A stretch of 51,120 nucleotides of DNA from Veillonellaceae bacterium (GCA_012523975.1 JAAYSF010000049.1:1-51120), one strand, 5' to 3'. Shown: positions 1-7,743, counted from the first letter of the stretch. Notes: generated by a model not told the origin, from the letters alone. Translations and numbers: made by a program.

Positions 1-83
1 CAGCCATATGTAAAGGTTGTAAAAAACTTAGTAGTCGAATTTTGTTCCTTATAATCTGCTTTAAAACTATCTGGCTTTGTCAC
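1..83 (-). CDS. N-terminal part of an unidentified protein, cut by the window start
   Basis: An open frame runs leftward from a GTG at 81-83 to the window edge, giving about 27 residues beginning MTKPDSFKADYKEQN. An AGGAG motif lies 10 bases upstream of the GTG and a good sigma-A promoter lies at 106-134, which together support a real gene start. An ATG at 88-90 would encode only seven codons and is not used here. Too little is visible to assign a family. It is transcribed in the same direction as its neighbours but is separated from the TauE gene by a terminator, so it is a separate unit. Confidence 0.5.
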   Translation of the reverse strand, partial: MTKPDSFKADYKEQNSTTKFFTTFTYG

Positions 84-105
84 TTTTCATCAACTCCTGT
101 AGATT

Positions 106-134
106 ATTATATCCTAAAAATTATACTTAAACAA
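106..134 (-). promoter_or_regulatory. sigma-A promoter of the left-edge gene
   Basis: On the minus strand TTGTTT is followed by a 17-base spacer and TATAAT, with the predicted start of transcription only about 15 bases before the GTG of the truncated gene. Confidence 0.6.
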
Positions 135-168
135 ATAACGGAAAGTTAGTCTTGACCTAAAAGAAACA

Positions 169-194
169 CCCCCAAACCGCTAAACGGTTGGGGG
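169..194 (-). terminator. terminator after the TauE pair
   Basis: A GC-rich hairpin pairs CCCCCAA/ACCG with CGGTTGGGGG (one bulged A). On the minus strand it is followed by a T-rich run, just after the stop codon of the second TauE gene. Confidence 0.75.
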
Positions 195-200
195 CTTAAA

Positions 201-581
201 TCATTTGTTTTCTGCCTTAGCGCGAGGCTTGGCAAATATCATTCTTCCACCCATTATTATAACAAAAACACCGAAAATCTTTTTCAGTTCCGCAGCAGGG
301 AGACTTTGAACGAAATTAGCACTTAACATGGCGCCTGCAATTGCGCCGAGACTCAATAGTGCAGCCGTTTTGTAGTCTACAAGTTTTTCTTTATGGAGAT
401 GCCATAAGCCAGAAGCTGCTGTGGGAATTATCACGAGTAGAGAAACCCCCTGTGCAATATGCTGCGAAACCCCTAAAATAAAAACCATCATTGGCACTAA
501 AACTATTCCGCCGCCAACCCCTAGCAAACCACTTAATATTCCTGCCGCCAAGCCTGCAAGTATTGAAACAGCTATGACCAT
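201..581 (-). CDS. half-size TauE/SafE (TSUP) family permease, second of a pair
   Basis: This 126-residue membrane protein belongs to the TauE/SafE (TSUP) family, whose members move anions such as sulfite or organosulfonates across the cytoplasmic membrane. It carries the family's glycine-rich repeat signature (GLLGVGGGIVLVP, residues 18-30) once, followed by further hydrophobic segments. Full-length members are about 250 residues and carry the repeat twice. The start at 581 follows a GGGGTGAG ribosome site; the frame stays open further upstream but inside the preceding gene. It overlaps the other TauE half by 10 bases, so the two are probably translated together and may form a heterodimer. 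The substrate cannot be told from the sequence. Confidence 0.8.
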   Translation of the reverse strand: MVIAVSILAGLAAGILSGLLGVGGGIVLVPMMVFILGVSQHIAQGVSLLVIIPTAASGLWHLHKEKLVDYKTAALLSLGAIAGAMLSANFVQSLPAAELKKIFGVFVIIMGGRMIFAKPRAKAENK

Positions 582-928
582 AACATTCTCACCCCTACTA
601 TTACTAATAGAGCGCCAAACATACGCTTTAACTGGGCCGCTGGAATATGCTTCATCCATTTAGCGCCAAGGCCTGCTCCGACAATACTACCTGCGGCAAG
701 CGTTATCGCAAGGACAACATCTATATTTCCATGATAACTATAAACAACACTGCTTACTATCGCAGTAGGAACAATAACCGCTAATGAAGTGGCATGAGCA
801 TTATGTTGAGCAAACCCTAATAATGACACTAAAATCGGCACTAAGATTATGCCGCCTCCTACGCCAAGTAACCCGCTCAGAATACCTGCTCCTAAACCGA
901 ATCCGACTATCTTTAGCTTTTGCAACAT
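572..928 (-). CDS. half-size TauE/SafE (TSUP) family permease, first of a pair
   Basis: This 118-residue hydrophobic protein is the partner of the TauE half that follows it. The signature GLLGVGGGIILVP is at residues 19-31, nearly identical to that of its neighbour, and the rest is made of membrane segments ending in MKHIPAAQLKRMFG, which resembles the neighbour's SLPAAELKKIFG. The ATG at 926-928 is preceded by GGGAG. The pair looks like one two-repeat transporter split into two genes, or an ancestral pair of unfused repeats. The function as an anion exporter is a family-level inference only. Confidence 0.8.
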   Translation of the reverse strand: MLQKLKIVGFGLGAGILSGLLGVGGGIILVPILVSLLGFAQHNAHATSLAVIVPTAIVSSVVYSYHGNIDVVLAITLAAGSIVGAGLGAKWMKHIPAAQLKRMFGALLVIVGVRMLWS

Positions 929-952
929 CTTTTAGCTCCCTTCTCAAATACT

Positions 953-1780
953 CTAATCAATAGTAAGACGTTTTACTGCAACATTTACTTCGTTAACTAG
1001 TAGTCCTGTCATATATTCGACAACGTCCTTAACCCTTTTCTGCGCAGTAGCTACTACCTCTCGCAGCGAAAAGCCATATTTTATAGTTACGTCAAAAGTG
1101 ATGGATATTCCTTTCTCTTTCTCTTGAAAGTTCTTGATTTGAATCTGTCCGGTACGAGTAATAGCGGGCTCACTGACAGCGACGTAGTCAACTATTGCCG
1201 AAATTACAGCATCTGATATTAATAGTTTACCATAATAACTAAAAGTTGGTCGTACGATTGATTTTTCACCTAGCTTTCGCCGCTTTTTTGATTGAGTTTT
1301 CTTAAAAAAAATCTCTAATGGGTCAATTAAATATCCTGAAAAGTGCGGTTTAAGTTCGATTGTAGGGACAGGAATAATATGTTTCCCCTCTTTTAAACGG
1401 CTTTCTCTTGCTTTCGCAATTTCAGCAGGCGTTGCAATGTCTTCAATGTTTATTACTTTATGAATAGAAGGTAATCCTAACACAGATACGATTTTCTCCA
1501 CCATGTTTTTAGAGGTTCCAAGTATAAGCATTCGTTCGGGTTTAACTCTTTCTATAGCCTCACAAACTTCACGAGCATGATCTTCTTCCATAAAGATTGC
1601 TCTTTTGACTGCCCGTATCTTACTTGGTTCTTTTTTAGCAGAATGGCCGGCTACAATCTTGCTATCTTTTATTAAAAGACCATCATCAACAATAGTATCA
1701 ATATTATATTCGTGAGCAACTATAAGCGCACGATGACTCTTTCCGGTTCCGCTTGGTCCAACTAGTGCAATAACTTCCAT
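953..1780 (-). CDS. P-loop ATPase fused to an Asp23/Gls24 domain
   Basis: The 275-residue protein has an N-terminal P-loop (GPSGTGKS, residues 8-15) in a nucleotide-binding domain of about 150 residues, a basic stretch near 164-173 (KKRRK), and a C-terminal domain from about 190 that matches the Asp23/Gls24 family (ITFDVTIKYG, then VVEYMTGLLVNEVNVAV). Stand-alone Asp23 proteins associate with the envelope and are linked to alkaline or envelope stress. The ATP-binding part suggests the Asp23 module is controlled by nucleotide binding, but no function is established by what is seen. The ATG at 1778 follows a strong GGAGG. It lies between the TauE pair and a coiled-coil gene, in the same orientation. 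Confidence 0.75.
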   Translation of the reverse strand: MEVIALVGPSGTGKSHRALIVAHEYNIDTIVDDGLLIKDSKIVAGHSAKKEPSKIRAVKRAIFMEEDHAREVCEAIERVKPERMLILGTSKNMVEKIVSVLGLPSIHKVINIEDIATPAEIAKARESRLKEGKHIIPVPTIELKPHFSGYLIDPLEIFFKKTQSKKRRKLGEKSIVRPTFSYYGKLLISDAVISAIVDYVAVSEPAITRTGQIQIKNFQEKEKGISITFDVTIKYGFSLREVVATAQKRVKDVVEYMTGLLVNEVNVAVKRLTID

Positions 1781-1817
1781 AGTAGCCTCCCTAATTTACC
1801 CTATTACATAAAAAATA

Positions 1818-1835
1818 AACACCTTTTCAGGTGTT
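1818..1835 (-). terminator. terminator after the coiled-coil gene
   Basis: AACACCT pairs with AGGTGTT around a short loop and is followed on the minus strand by TATTTTTT, immediately downstream of the stop at 1837. Confidence 0.75.
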
Positions 1836-1836
1836 G

Positions 1837-2106
1837 TCAAGTGGACCTAGAAAAGTTCTCTAACTTTTGCTCAAGTTCAGTGATACGCAAATTTCTATAC
1901 ATAATTATCCGGGCATAGCGACAATTACTCTTTTTTAATCGTTCATTTTTCGTCTCTAGAATTAGCAGTTGCTCACGTCTTTCATTTTCAAGTGATTCAA
2001 TTAGGTTCATCAATACACGCCGACTGATTCGTAAAGCTTCAACTTTATCCTCCAATTCACGTATGCGCTTTCTAAGTTCTTCAATCAGGCAGATGTCTCC
2101 TTCCAT
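1837..2106 (-). CDS. small coiled-coil protein of unknown function
   Basis: This 89-residue protein is almost entirely charged and heptad-like (EELRKRIRELEDKVEAL near the N-terminus, ITELEQKLENF near the C-terminus), so it should form a long coiled coil. No catalytic motif, signal peptide or membrane segment is visible. The ATG at 2104-2106 follows a strong GGGGAGGGG ribosome site, and a terminator follows the stop codon, so it looks like a genuine gene. It follows the PHP phosphoesterase gene with a gap of about 70 bases. I do not recognise a family; a structural or adaptor role is only a guess. Confidence 0.6.
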   Translation of the reverse strand: MEGDICLIEELRKRIRELEDKVEALRISRRVLMNLIESLENERREQLLILETKNERLKKSNCRYARIIMYRNLRITELEQKLENFSRST

Positions 2107-2176
2107 AACCCCTCCCCCTGAATAGTACTCGGCAAATTGCTAGTGGTGCTGGCTACATGATTATATTCTAAGGAGG

Positions 2177-3004
2177 TTATTTTAATGCCTGACTATGTCT
2201 TTGTAAACTCAGCGCCAATGCGTTGGGAACAGTAAATTCACCCAACTTTTCTGGGTATCTCGATGGTATACCATGAAAGTCTGAACCACCAGTCACTATT
2301 AGTTTATATCTTTTAGCAAGCTGTAAATATTTATTTCTTTGTTCCTGATTATGTTTAGGATGGTAAACTTCGAGACCGCAAACACCATATTCGATCATTC
2401 TCAAGACTATACTCTCATCACCGATTAACCCAGGATGAGCTAGGACTGCAATTCCGCCTGCCCCGTTAATTAGCTTAATTGCTTGTTGTGGCTTAAGCTT
2501 ATAGTGTGGCACATATCCAGGTCCGTTTTTACAAAGCAGTTTCTCAAATGCGTCACCTACGGTCTGAAAGTATCCCTTTTCCACTAAGATTCTCGCAATA
2601 TATGGACGTCCAATTGAAGCGGTCGCTTTTGTGCTTTTTAGAACTTCTTCTTTAGTAATATTGTAACCTAAATCATTCAGCTTAGTAACAATCTTTTCTA
2701 TTCGCTGGCGGCGATCATTTGTAATACTAATAAGCTGCTTCTGTAATTGAGCATCAAATGGGTCAATATAGTAACCCAATAAATGCACTTCATGGTCGGG
2801 CATATCAATACTAAATTCAATCCCTGGTATGACAACTGGACTATGATTTAAGCAGAAATCCTTTAGACTAATAAGCCCATCAATTGTATCATGGTCGGTA
2901 ATAGCTATGAACGATAACCCGCACTCAGCAGCCTTAATTAAAACTTCTTCCGGCGAAAGGCGACCGTCTGAAGCAGTAGTATGGATATGAAGATCAGCAG
3001 GCAT
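2177..3004 (-). CDS. PHP-domain phosphoesterase (RNase AM / nucleoside bisphosphate phosphatase type)
   Basis: This is a 275-residue stand-alone PHP-family metal-dependent phosphoesterase. Metal-binding motifs are visible in order: DLHIHT at residues 4-9, ITDHDT near 36-41, LAHPG in the middle, and GGSDFHG near the C-terminus. Related proteins (YciV/TrpH type) hydrolyse 3',5'-nucleoside bisphosphates or trim RNA 5' ends. The start overlaps the end of pepA by 11 bases and has no clear ribosome site of its own, which suggests translational coupling to pepA. The exact substrate is not decided by sequence. Confidence 0.85.
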   Translation of the reverse strand: MPADLHIHTTASDGRLSPEEVLIKAAECGLSFIAITDHDTIDGLISLKDFCLNHSPVVIPGIEFSIDMPDHEVHLLGYYIDPFDAQLQKQLISITNDRRQRIEKIVTKLNDLGYNITKEEVLKSTKATASIGRPYIARILVEKGYFQTVGDAFEKLLCKNGPGYVPHYKLKPQQAIKLINGAGGIAVLAHPGLIGDESIVLRMIEYGVCGLEVYHPKHNQEQRNKYLQLAKRYKLIVTGGSDFHGIPSRYPEKLGEFTVPNALALSLQRHSQALK

Positions 3005-4502
3005 TAGTAGATAGATTTTGTGCTATTTGGACTAAAGTTCGCACTCCGACCCCAGTAGCGCCCTTCACGTTATAGCCACTAACTTTGTCAATATCGCTTG
3101 TACCTGCAATGTCTATGTGGACCCATGGAAGATCGCCCACAAATTGTTTAATAAATACGCCTGCCGTAATTGTTCCTGCCATCCGCCCTCCGGAGTTTTT
3201 CAAGTCGGCTATATCACTTTTTATTTGGTTTAAATAGTCGTCATAGCTGGGTAACAGCCACATCTTTTCCCCCGTTTGTTTAGAAGCTCTTAGAATTTCT
3301 TTCGACCAGCCATCATTATTGCTAATTAGGCCTGATGTTATATTACCTAAAGCGACTACACACGCTCCTGTTAGAGTCGCTAAATCGATAATTCTTGTAG
3401 CACCTAGCTTACGGGCGTAGGTAACAGCGTCCGCTAAGAGCAGCCGTCCTTCGGCATCGGTACTAATAATTTCAATAGTTTTTCCACTCATAGAACAAAT
3501 CACATCACCAGGTTTAAAAGCATGACCGGATGGCATATTCTCAGTGCAGGGGATAATTGCCAGAATATTGACCTTAGGTTTCAAATGACCTATGGCCTGC
3601 ATTGCAGCTAGAACAGCTGCTCCTCCGGCCATATCACCTTTCATATCGCCCATCTTTTCACTAGGCTTAAGTGAAATGCCTCCGCTGTCAAATGTAATCC
3701 CCTTTCCAACAAATGCTATCAGATCATTGCTCTGCTGATTACCAATGTATTTTAAAGTAATCATTTTTGGCGGTGTAGTGCTTCCTTGCGCAACTGCAAG
3801 CATTGCATACATCTTATGTTTTTCCATATCGCCTTTATCTAAAACGTTAATTTCGAATCCAAATTGGCTAGCAATATCCTGAGCGATAGACGCCATTTGG
3901 CTAGGATTCATGTAGCAGGATGGATGATTAGTTAAATCCCTAGCAAAATTTACGCTGTCAGCAATAACTTTTGCATTATTGAGCGTAAGCAGCCACTCTT
4001 GATCACTTGGAAGATCTGGACCTACAAGAATTATTTTTTCAATAATATTGCTCTTGGCATCAGTTTTGTAATTGTTAAATTCATAGCTTCCTAAAATTGC
4101 TCCCTGAATAATTGATATTGCAGCATCACTTAAGTTGTGATGATTTCTATAAATAGCAGTAGCCACCGTTCTAGACTTCAGTTTTTTGGCAACGCGGATT
4201 GCGATCGCAGAAAGTTCACGAATTTTATCCAATGTCAGTTTATCCTTTTTGCCTAATCCGATTATTACTATGCGTTTAGAGCCATAATCAGCAGTGTTGT
4301 GGATAATAGTTGTTTCAGCTAATTGACAACATTCTGGCTGGTCTCGGACCATTAAACTAAGTAGAGTTGCTAATGGATTCCCATAAGCTCTAGCCATCTC
4401 CACACTATTTAGGGTTTCGTCAAGCAAACCTATTATTAGTGTGTCGCAGAAGACTTCTCCTGGTAAAACATTAGCACATGCAATCTGCAAACTCCTCACC
4501 AT
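2994..4502 (-). CDS. pepA: M17 leucyl aminopeptidase
   Basis: This cytosolic, two-metal aminopeptidase removes N-terminal residues from peptides. All family residues can be placed: metal ligands K267, D272, D290, D349 and E351, and catalytic K279 and R353 within the NTDAEGR-type motif (here STDAEGRLLLAD). At 502 residues it has the usual length, with a variable N-terminal domain and a conserved C-terminal catalytic domain from about residue 175. The ATG at 4500-4502 has GGAAG nine bases upstream, but the segment is rich in purines and a start a few codons later is possible. It is the first gene of a unit with the PHP protein. Confidence 0.95.
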   Translation of the reverse strand: MVRSLQIACANVLPGEVFCDTLIIGLLDETLNSVEMARAYGNPLATLLSLMVRDQPECCQLAETTIIHNTADYGSKRIVIIGLGKKDKLTLDKIRELSAIAIRVAKKLKSRTVATAIYRNHHNLSDAAISIIQGAILGSYEFNNYKTDAKSNIIEKIILVGPDLPSDQEWLLTLNNAKVIADSVNFARDLTNHPSCYMNPSQMASIAQDIASQFGFEINVLDKGDMEKHKMYAMLAVAQGSTTPPKMITLKYIGNQQSNDLIAFVGKGITFDSGGISLKPSEKMGDMKGDMAGGAAVLAAMQAIGHLKPKVNILAIIPCTENMPSGHAFKPGDVICSMSGKTIEIISTDAEGRLLLADAVTYARKLGATRIIDLATLTGACVVALGNITSGLISNNDGWSKEILRASKQTGEKMWLLPSYDDYLNQIKSDIADLKNSGGRMAGTITAGVFIKQFVGDLPWVHIDIAGTSDIDKVSGYNVKGATGVGVRTLVQIAQNLSTNAC

Positions 4503-4601
4503 CCTCTATAACTTCCATATCGTTAATATTAGTATTCCATAAATCAGCGTTACAAAAACAAGTAAACCTGTTCATAAGAACAGGTTTTTTGATCGTTTAC
4601 A

Positions 4602-4621
4602 AAAAAATCGCCTAGCCAGGC
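4602..4621 (-). terminator. terminator after spoVS
   Basis: On the minus strand GCCT-GGCT-AGGC forms a short stem directly followed by GATTTTTTT, six bases after the spoVS stop. A second, stronger hairpin (AACCTGTTC/GAACAGGTT) lies farther downstream at 4567-4588. Confidence 0.65.
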
Positions 4622-4627
4622 TATAAC

Positions 4628-4888
4628 TTAGCGCGGCTCAATAATTAGTTTCATAGCGGTGCGTTCTTCACCGTCAATTAAAATGTCAGTAAAGGCAGGG
4701 ATGCATATAAGATCTACGCCGTGTGGAGCAACAAACCCTCTTGCGATTGCTACTGCCTTAACCGCTTGGTTAAGTGCTCCAGCGCCGATGGCTTGCATTT
4801 CAGCTCCACCGCGTTCTCTTAGCACTCCAGCCAAAGCGCCTGCTACCGAATTAGGATTAGATTTTGCTGATACTTTTAAGACTTCCAT
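4628..4888 (-). CDS. spoVS: stage V sporulation protein S
   Basis: The 86-residue protein is a near-perfect SpoVS: it begins MEVLKVSAKSNPNSVAGALA and has the conserved centre GALNQAVKAVAIARG and end KLIIEPR. SpoVS is a small Alba-like nucleic-acid-binding protein that affects entry into and progress through sporulation in Bacillus. The ATG follows AAAGGAGGG. A sigma-H-like promoter lies at 4942-4968, consistent with the sigma-H control known for B. subtilis spoVS. It lies downstream of rny as in Bacillus, with ymdB missing between them. Confidence 0.97.
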   Translation of the reverse strand: MEVLKVSAKSNPNSVAGALAGVLRERGGAEMQAIGAGALNQAVKAVAIARGFVAPHGVDLICIPAFTDILIDGEERTAMKLIIEPR

Positions 4889-4941
4889 TTTTAGTACCCT
4901 CCTTTATAGTAAAGCAAAAATTATATAATTTTCATTGGTAT

Positions 4942-4968
4942 ATATTCGTTATTTGACCAGAAAATCCC
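4942..4968 (-). promoter_or_regulatory. sigma-H-type promoter of spoVS
   Basis: On the minus strand GGGATTT is followed by exactly 14 bases and GAATAT. This matches the sigma-H layout AGGATTT-N14-GAAT known from Bacillus spoVG, with one mismatch in the upstream element. It lies about 55 bases before the spoVS ATG. Confidence 0.6.
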
Positions 4969-5017
4969 TTTTTTTACATTAATAAAAATTCAAATAATTT
5001 AAATAAATTTAAAATAA

Positions 5018-5058
5018 AATGAACAGAGTAATTTATACAATTACTCTGTTCATTTTAT
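5018..5058 (-). terminator. terminator after the gene at 5055-5576
   Basis: A long AT-rich inverted repeat (AAAATGAACAGAGTAATT and its complement) closes on a five-base loop and includes the stop codon of the preceding gene. TTTTATTTT follows on the minus strand. Confidence 0.8.
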
Positions 5059-5576
5059 TTGTTGAAAACTAGCACTCGACCGTCTTCCCTAATCCCTATT
5101 AAGCTATTATTTCCATGGTATTGCTTCTTCATGCTTTCAAGCATAGTTTCAATAACTTCTTCTTGCATAACCAAATCTTCCTCAAGCAAACTATCATTGT
5201 AATCTATTACTAGACGGTCTTGAAATTTGTCGCGTAATAGGGTAATAATAAGCGCTATCTCAGCCTTTGTCAATGAACAGACATCGCGGATAATATGCAT
5301 CATTGTCATTTGTCCATATGTGCTAAATTCTATTTCTGCGATTTTCATGTTTGTATTCTCAAGTAAATGGTAAGCGCTGATACTATCGGTTAAAAGCTGC
5401 TTAAATTCCATACACTTAGTCTGTGTTGATAAATTAGACAATATGAAAGTTAACTTAAGAGAATTTGTTCTTGGGTCAAAATTTATTGTTCCAATTTCGG
5501 GATAGCACACTAAAATAGAAATCAGTAAATTTACGCCATCCGAAATGTTTTCATCATCTTGATGATATTTAGACAT
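5055..5576 (-). CDS. uncharacterised protein, possibly sporulation-related
   Basis: This 173-residue soluble, slightly acidic protein (MSKYHQDDENISDGVN at the start, LIGIREDGRVLVFN at the end) matches no family I recognise. There is no signal peptide, membrane segment or catalytic motif. The start chosen is the ATG at 5574-5576, preceded by GGTGAA; TTG at 5598 and ATG at 5592 are in frame but have no ribosome site. The gene has its own terminator and an upstream element (5631-5657) resembling the sigma-H promoter of the adjacent spoVS. It lies where ymdB is found in Bacillus but is not YmdB, because no phosphodiesterase motifs are present. Confidence 0.7.
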   Translation of the reverse strand: MSKYHQDDENISDGVNLLISILVCYPEIGTINFDPRTNSLKLTFILSNLSTQTKCMEFKQLLTDSISAYHLLENTNMKIAEIEFSTYGQMTMMHIIRDVCSLTKAEIALIITLLRDKFQDRLVIDYNDSLLEEDLVMQEEVIETMLESMKKQYHGNNSLIGIREDGRVLVFNK

Positions 5577-5630
5577 TAAAGGTTCACCATCCATTAGCAA
5601 AAATAAAAATGTTTTAGTAGACTATAAATA

Positions 5631-5657
5631 TAGTTCTCTAGATATTAGATAAATCCT
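5631..5657 (-). promoter_or_regulatory. possible sigma-H-type promoter
   Basis: On the minus strand AGGATTT, a 14-base spacer and GAACTA match the sigma-H layout except for C in place of T in the GAAT core. It lies about 55 bases upstream of the ATG at 5576. Confidence 0.4.
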
Positions 5658-5699
5658 TTTTAAAATTAATGGAAGCAATGATCCCTGTTTAATCATAAC

Positions 5700-5936
5700 C
5701 CCCCGTCAAATGGGTGGATTGCACTAAACCTTTTCAAGCGGTTGTCATTATGCGTTTTTCACATAAGGGCGTCTTTTTCGAATGATATAAAGGACAGATT
5801 TGGCAAGTAGGATATCCTGAACAGCTTGCTGTCGGTAATCATGAATACTATCCGTGTTTGTTGTACTAGGGCATGCATAAGACTTATGGTTTTGTTCAAG
5901 ATAAATGACGTGAGCAACTTTAAAATTCAGGAAGTT
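5700..5936 (-). pseudogene. remnant of an ISL3-family transposase N-terminus
   Basis: The otherwise empty interval between the unknown gene and rny decodes on the minus strand, from 5936 to 5751, as about 62 residues that resemble the start of ISL3-type transposases: NFKVAHVIYLEQN, then IHDYRQQAVQD, then LYIIRKRRPYV. These match the family's zinc-ribbon lead-in and its IHDYR and KRRY segments, although the zinc cysteines are largely lost (one remains in YACPS). Two stop codons follow at 5745-5750, and a shifted frame reads NRLKRFSAIHPF, like the next family segment (KRF...NPF). There is no start, no catalytic region and no visible inverted repeats, so it is a decayed fragment. Confidence 0.7.
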
Positions 5937-5962
5937 TCACTTTTATTCATTTTCTTAAAAAA

Positions 5963-6006
5963 AATGTTGAGGTATTACCAGGTATGAAACTGGTTACCCC
6001 AACATT
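5963..6006 (-). terminator. terminator after rny
   Basis: A long stem pairs AATGTTGAGGTA-TTACCAG with CTGGTTACCCCAACATT, followed on the minus strand by eight Ts, 16 bases after the rny stop. Confidence 0.85.
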
Positions 6007-6021
6007 TATTATAGAACCTTA

Positions 6022-7563
6022 TTATTTTGCATAATCGATAGCGCGTGTCTCACGAATTACAGTTACTTTTATCTGGCCTGGATACTCAAGCTCACTCTCG
6101 ATTTTCTTTACAATATCGCGTACTAAACGAACAGACGAAAGATCATCAATCTTATCCGGCTTTACCATGATTCGGATTTCACGACCAGCTTGAATAGCAA
6201 AAGATTTATCGACACCTTCAAACGATTCAGCAATGTCCTCTAACCGAGTCAATCGTTTTAGATAGCTTTCAAGGCTTTCCCTACGTGCACCCGGTCGAGC
6301 AGCCGATACAGCATCGGCCGCGGCAATCAATACCGCTTGAACTGTTTTCGGTTCTTCATCTCCATGATGAGCTCCGATAGCATTTATCACTTCTGCTGAC
6401 TCACGATATTTTTTTGCTAAATCAGCACCGATTGTTACATGAGGCCCCTCAACTTCATGGTCAACCGCTTTGCCAATATCGTGCAAGAGGCCTGCACGCT
6501 TGGCTAACATAATATCCACGCCGAGTTCCGCAGCCATTACCCCAGCTAAGTGGGAAACCTCTATTGAGTGTTTCAACACATTTTGACCATAGCTTGTACG
6601 GAATTTCAGTCGTCCCAAGAGTCTTATTAACTCAGGATGTAGTCCATAGACACCAGTTTCAAAGGTAGCCTGCTCACCAGCTTCTTTTATTCGCTGCTCA
6701 ACCTCTTTTTGGGCCTTTTCTACCATTTCCTCTATTCGAGCCGGATGAATACGCCCATCAGTTATTAATTTTTCTAAGGCAATCCTGGCAACCTCACGAC
6801 GTACTGGGTCAAAACCAGATAATATGACAGCCTCCGGAGTATCATCTATAATTAGATCAATACCGGTGAGAGTCTCTAAAGTACGGATATTTCGTCCTTC
6901 GCGGCCAATTATGCGGCCTTTCATCTCATCATTAGGCAATGCAACGACCGATACAGTTGTTTCAGCTACATGGTCAGCTGCACAGCGCTGTATAGCTAAA
7001 GAAATTATTTCACGAGCTCGTTTGTCCGCCTCTTCTTTTGCCTGTTGCTCTAGTTCTTTAATCATCATAGCAGTTTCATGCTTTATTTCTTCTTGAGCAC
7101 TGGCAAGAAGCATATTTCTTGCTTCTTCTGATGTAAAGCCAGACAGTCTCTCTAATTCAGCTAATTGCTTAGTGTATAACTCATTGACCTTTTCCTGACT
7201 TTTGTCTAGCTCGATTTCTTTACGATTAAGTACTTCTTCTTTTTTCTCGAGCGAGTCAATTTTCCGGTCAAGATTTTCTTCTTTCTGTAGTAAACGACGT
7301 TCTAGACGCTGCAATTCGGAGCGGCGTTCCTTTGTTTCGCGATCGAGTTCGTTCCGCAATTTATGAATTTCCTCTTTCGCTTCGACAAGGGATTCTTTCT
7401 TTTTAGCTTCTCCTGCTCGTTCAGCATCTTCAATTATTTTTCTTGCAGCATCTTCAGCAGAGGAAATTTGGGCTTCAGCGCTTTTCTTGCGCGCAAAATA
7501 ACCTATGCCGAATCCTAAAATAATAGCAATGATGGCCGTTAGCATACTTTCAATAATTTCCAC
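6022..7563 (-). CDS. rny: ribonuclease Y
   Basis: This membrane-anchored endoribonuclease starts mRNA decay in Firmicutes. In order: an N-terminal membrane helix (residues about 7-23), a long coiled coil (to about 150), a KH RNA-binding domain ([10 protein letters not shown] near 215-225) and an HD catalytic domain ([10 protein letters not shown] near 360). The length of about 510 residues is normal. The start is unresolved: the GTG at 7561-7563 lies inside the strong AAGGAGGTG ribosome site and cannot easily serve it. The next usable codons are an ATT at 7552-7554, ideally spaced, and an ATG at 7543-7545, 17 bases away. A sigma-A promoter lies at 7715-7743. The position between recA and spoVS matches Bacillus. 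Confidence 0.95.
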   Translation of the reverse strand: MEIIESMLTAIIAIILGFGIGYFARKKSAEAQISSAEDAARKIIEDAERAGEAKKKESLVEAKEEIHKLRNELDRETKERRSELQRLERRLLQKEENLDRKIDSLEKKEEVLNRKEIELDKSQEKVNELYTKQLAELERLSGFTSEEARNMLLASAQEEIKHETAMMIKELEQQAKEEADKRAREIISLAIQRCAADHVAETTVSVVALPNDEMKGRIIGREGRNIRTLETLTGIDLIIDDTPEAVILSGFDPVRREVARIALEKLITDGRIHPARIEEMVEKAQKEVEQRIKEAGEQATFETGVYGLHPELIRLLGRLKFRTSYGQNVLKHSIEVSHLAGVMAAELGVDIMLAKRAGLLHDIGKAVDHEVEGPHVTIGADLAKKYRESAEVINAIGAHHGDEEPKTVQAVLIAAADAVSAARPGARRESLESYLKRLTRLEDIAESFEGVDKSFAIQAGREIRIMVKPDKIDDLSSVRLVRDIVKKIESELEYPGQIKVTVIRETRAIDYAK

Positions 7564-7591
7564 CTCCTTTTTATTAAATTATAATAAGGGT

Positions 7592-7616
7592 AAAGCCGAG
7601 TATTGTACTCGGCTTT
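7592..7616 (-). other. hairpin in the rny leader
   Basis: A perfect 11-base inverted repeat (AAAGCCGAGTA/TACTCGGCTTT) with a three-base loop lies in the rny 5' leader, about 30 bases before the ribosome site. The sequence after it on the minus strand is only partly T-rich (ACCCTTATTATAATT). It could be an attenuator, an RNA-stability element or a weak terminator. Confidence 0.45.
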
Positions 7617-7714
7617 TAAAAGCACCTAACCATTACTCCCCTAAAGCAATGCTTTGTTCTCTTAAAAGAATTTTACAAAAATAATGCTACCTTGATATAC
7701 GATTGACCAATATA

Positions 7715-7743
7715 ATTGTAAATGTTTTTGAAAGTAGTGTCAA
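7715..7743 (-). promoter_or_regulatory. sigma-A promoter of rny
   Basis: On the minus strand TTGACA is followed by 17 bases and TACAAT. Transcription from here would give a leader of about 140 bases that contains the hairpin at 7592-7616. Confidence 0.75.

Noticed and set aside
4567-4588. Strong hairpin AACCTGTTC/GAACAGGTT with T tail on the plus strand, considered as terminator of a plus-strand gene
   Set aside because: No plus-strand gene precedes it. It may back up the spoVS terminator or affect the pepA leader, but its role is unclear.
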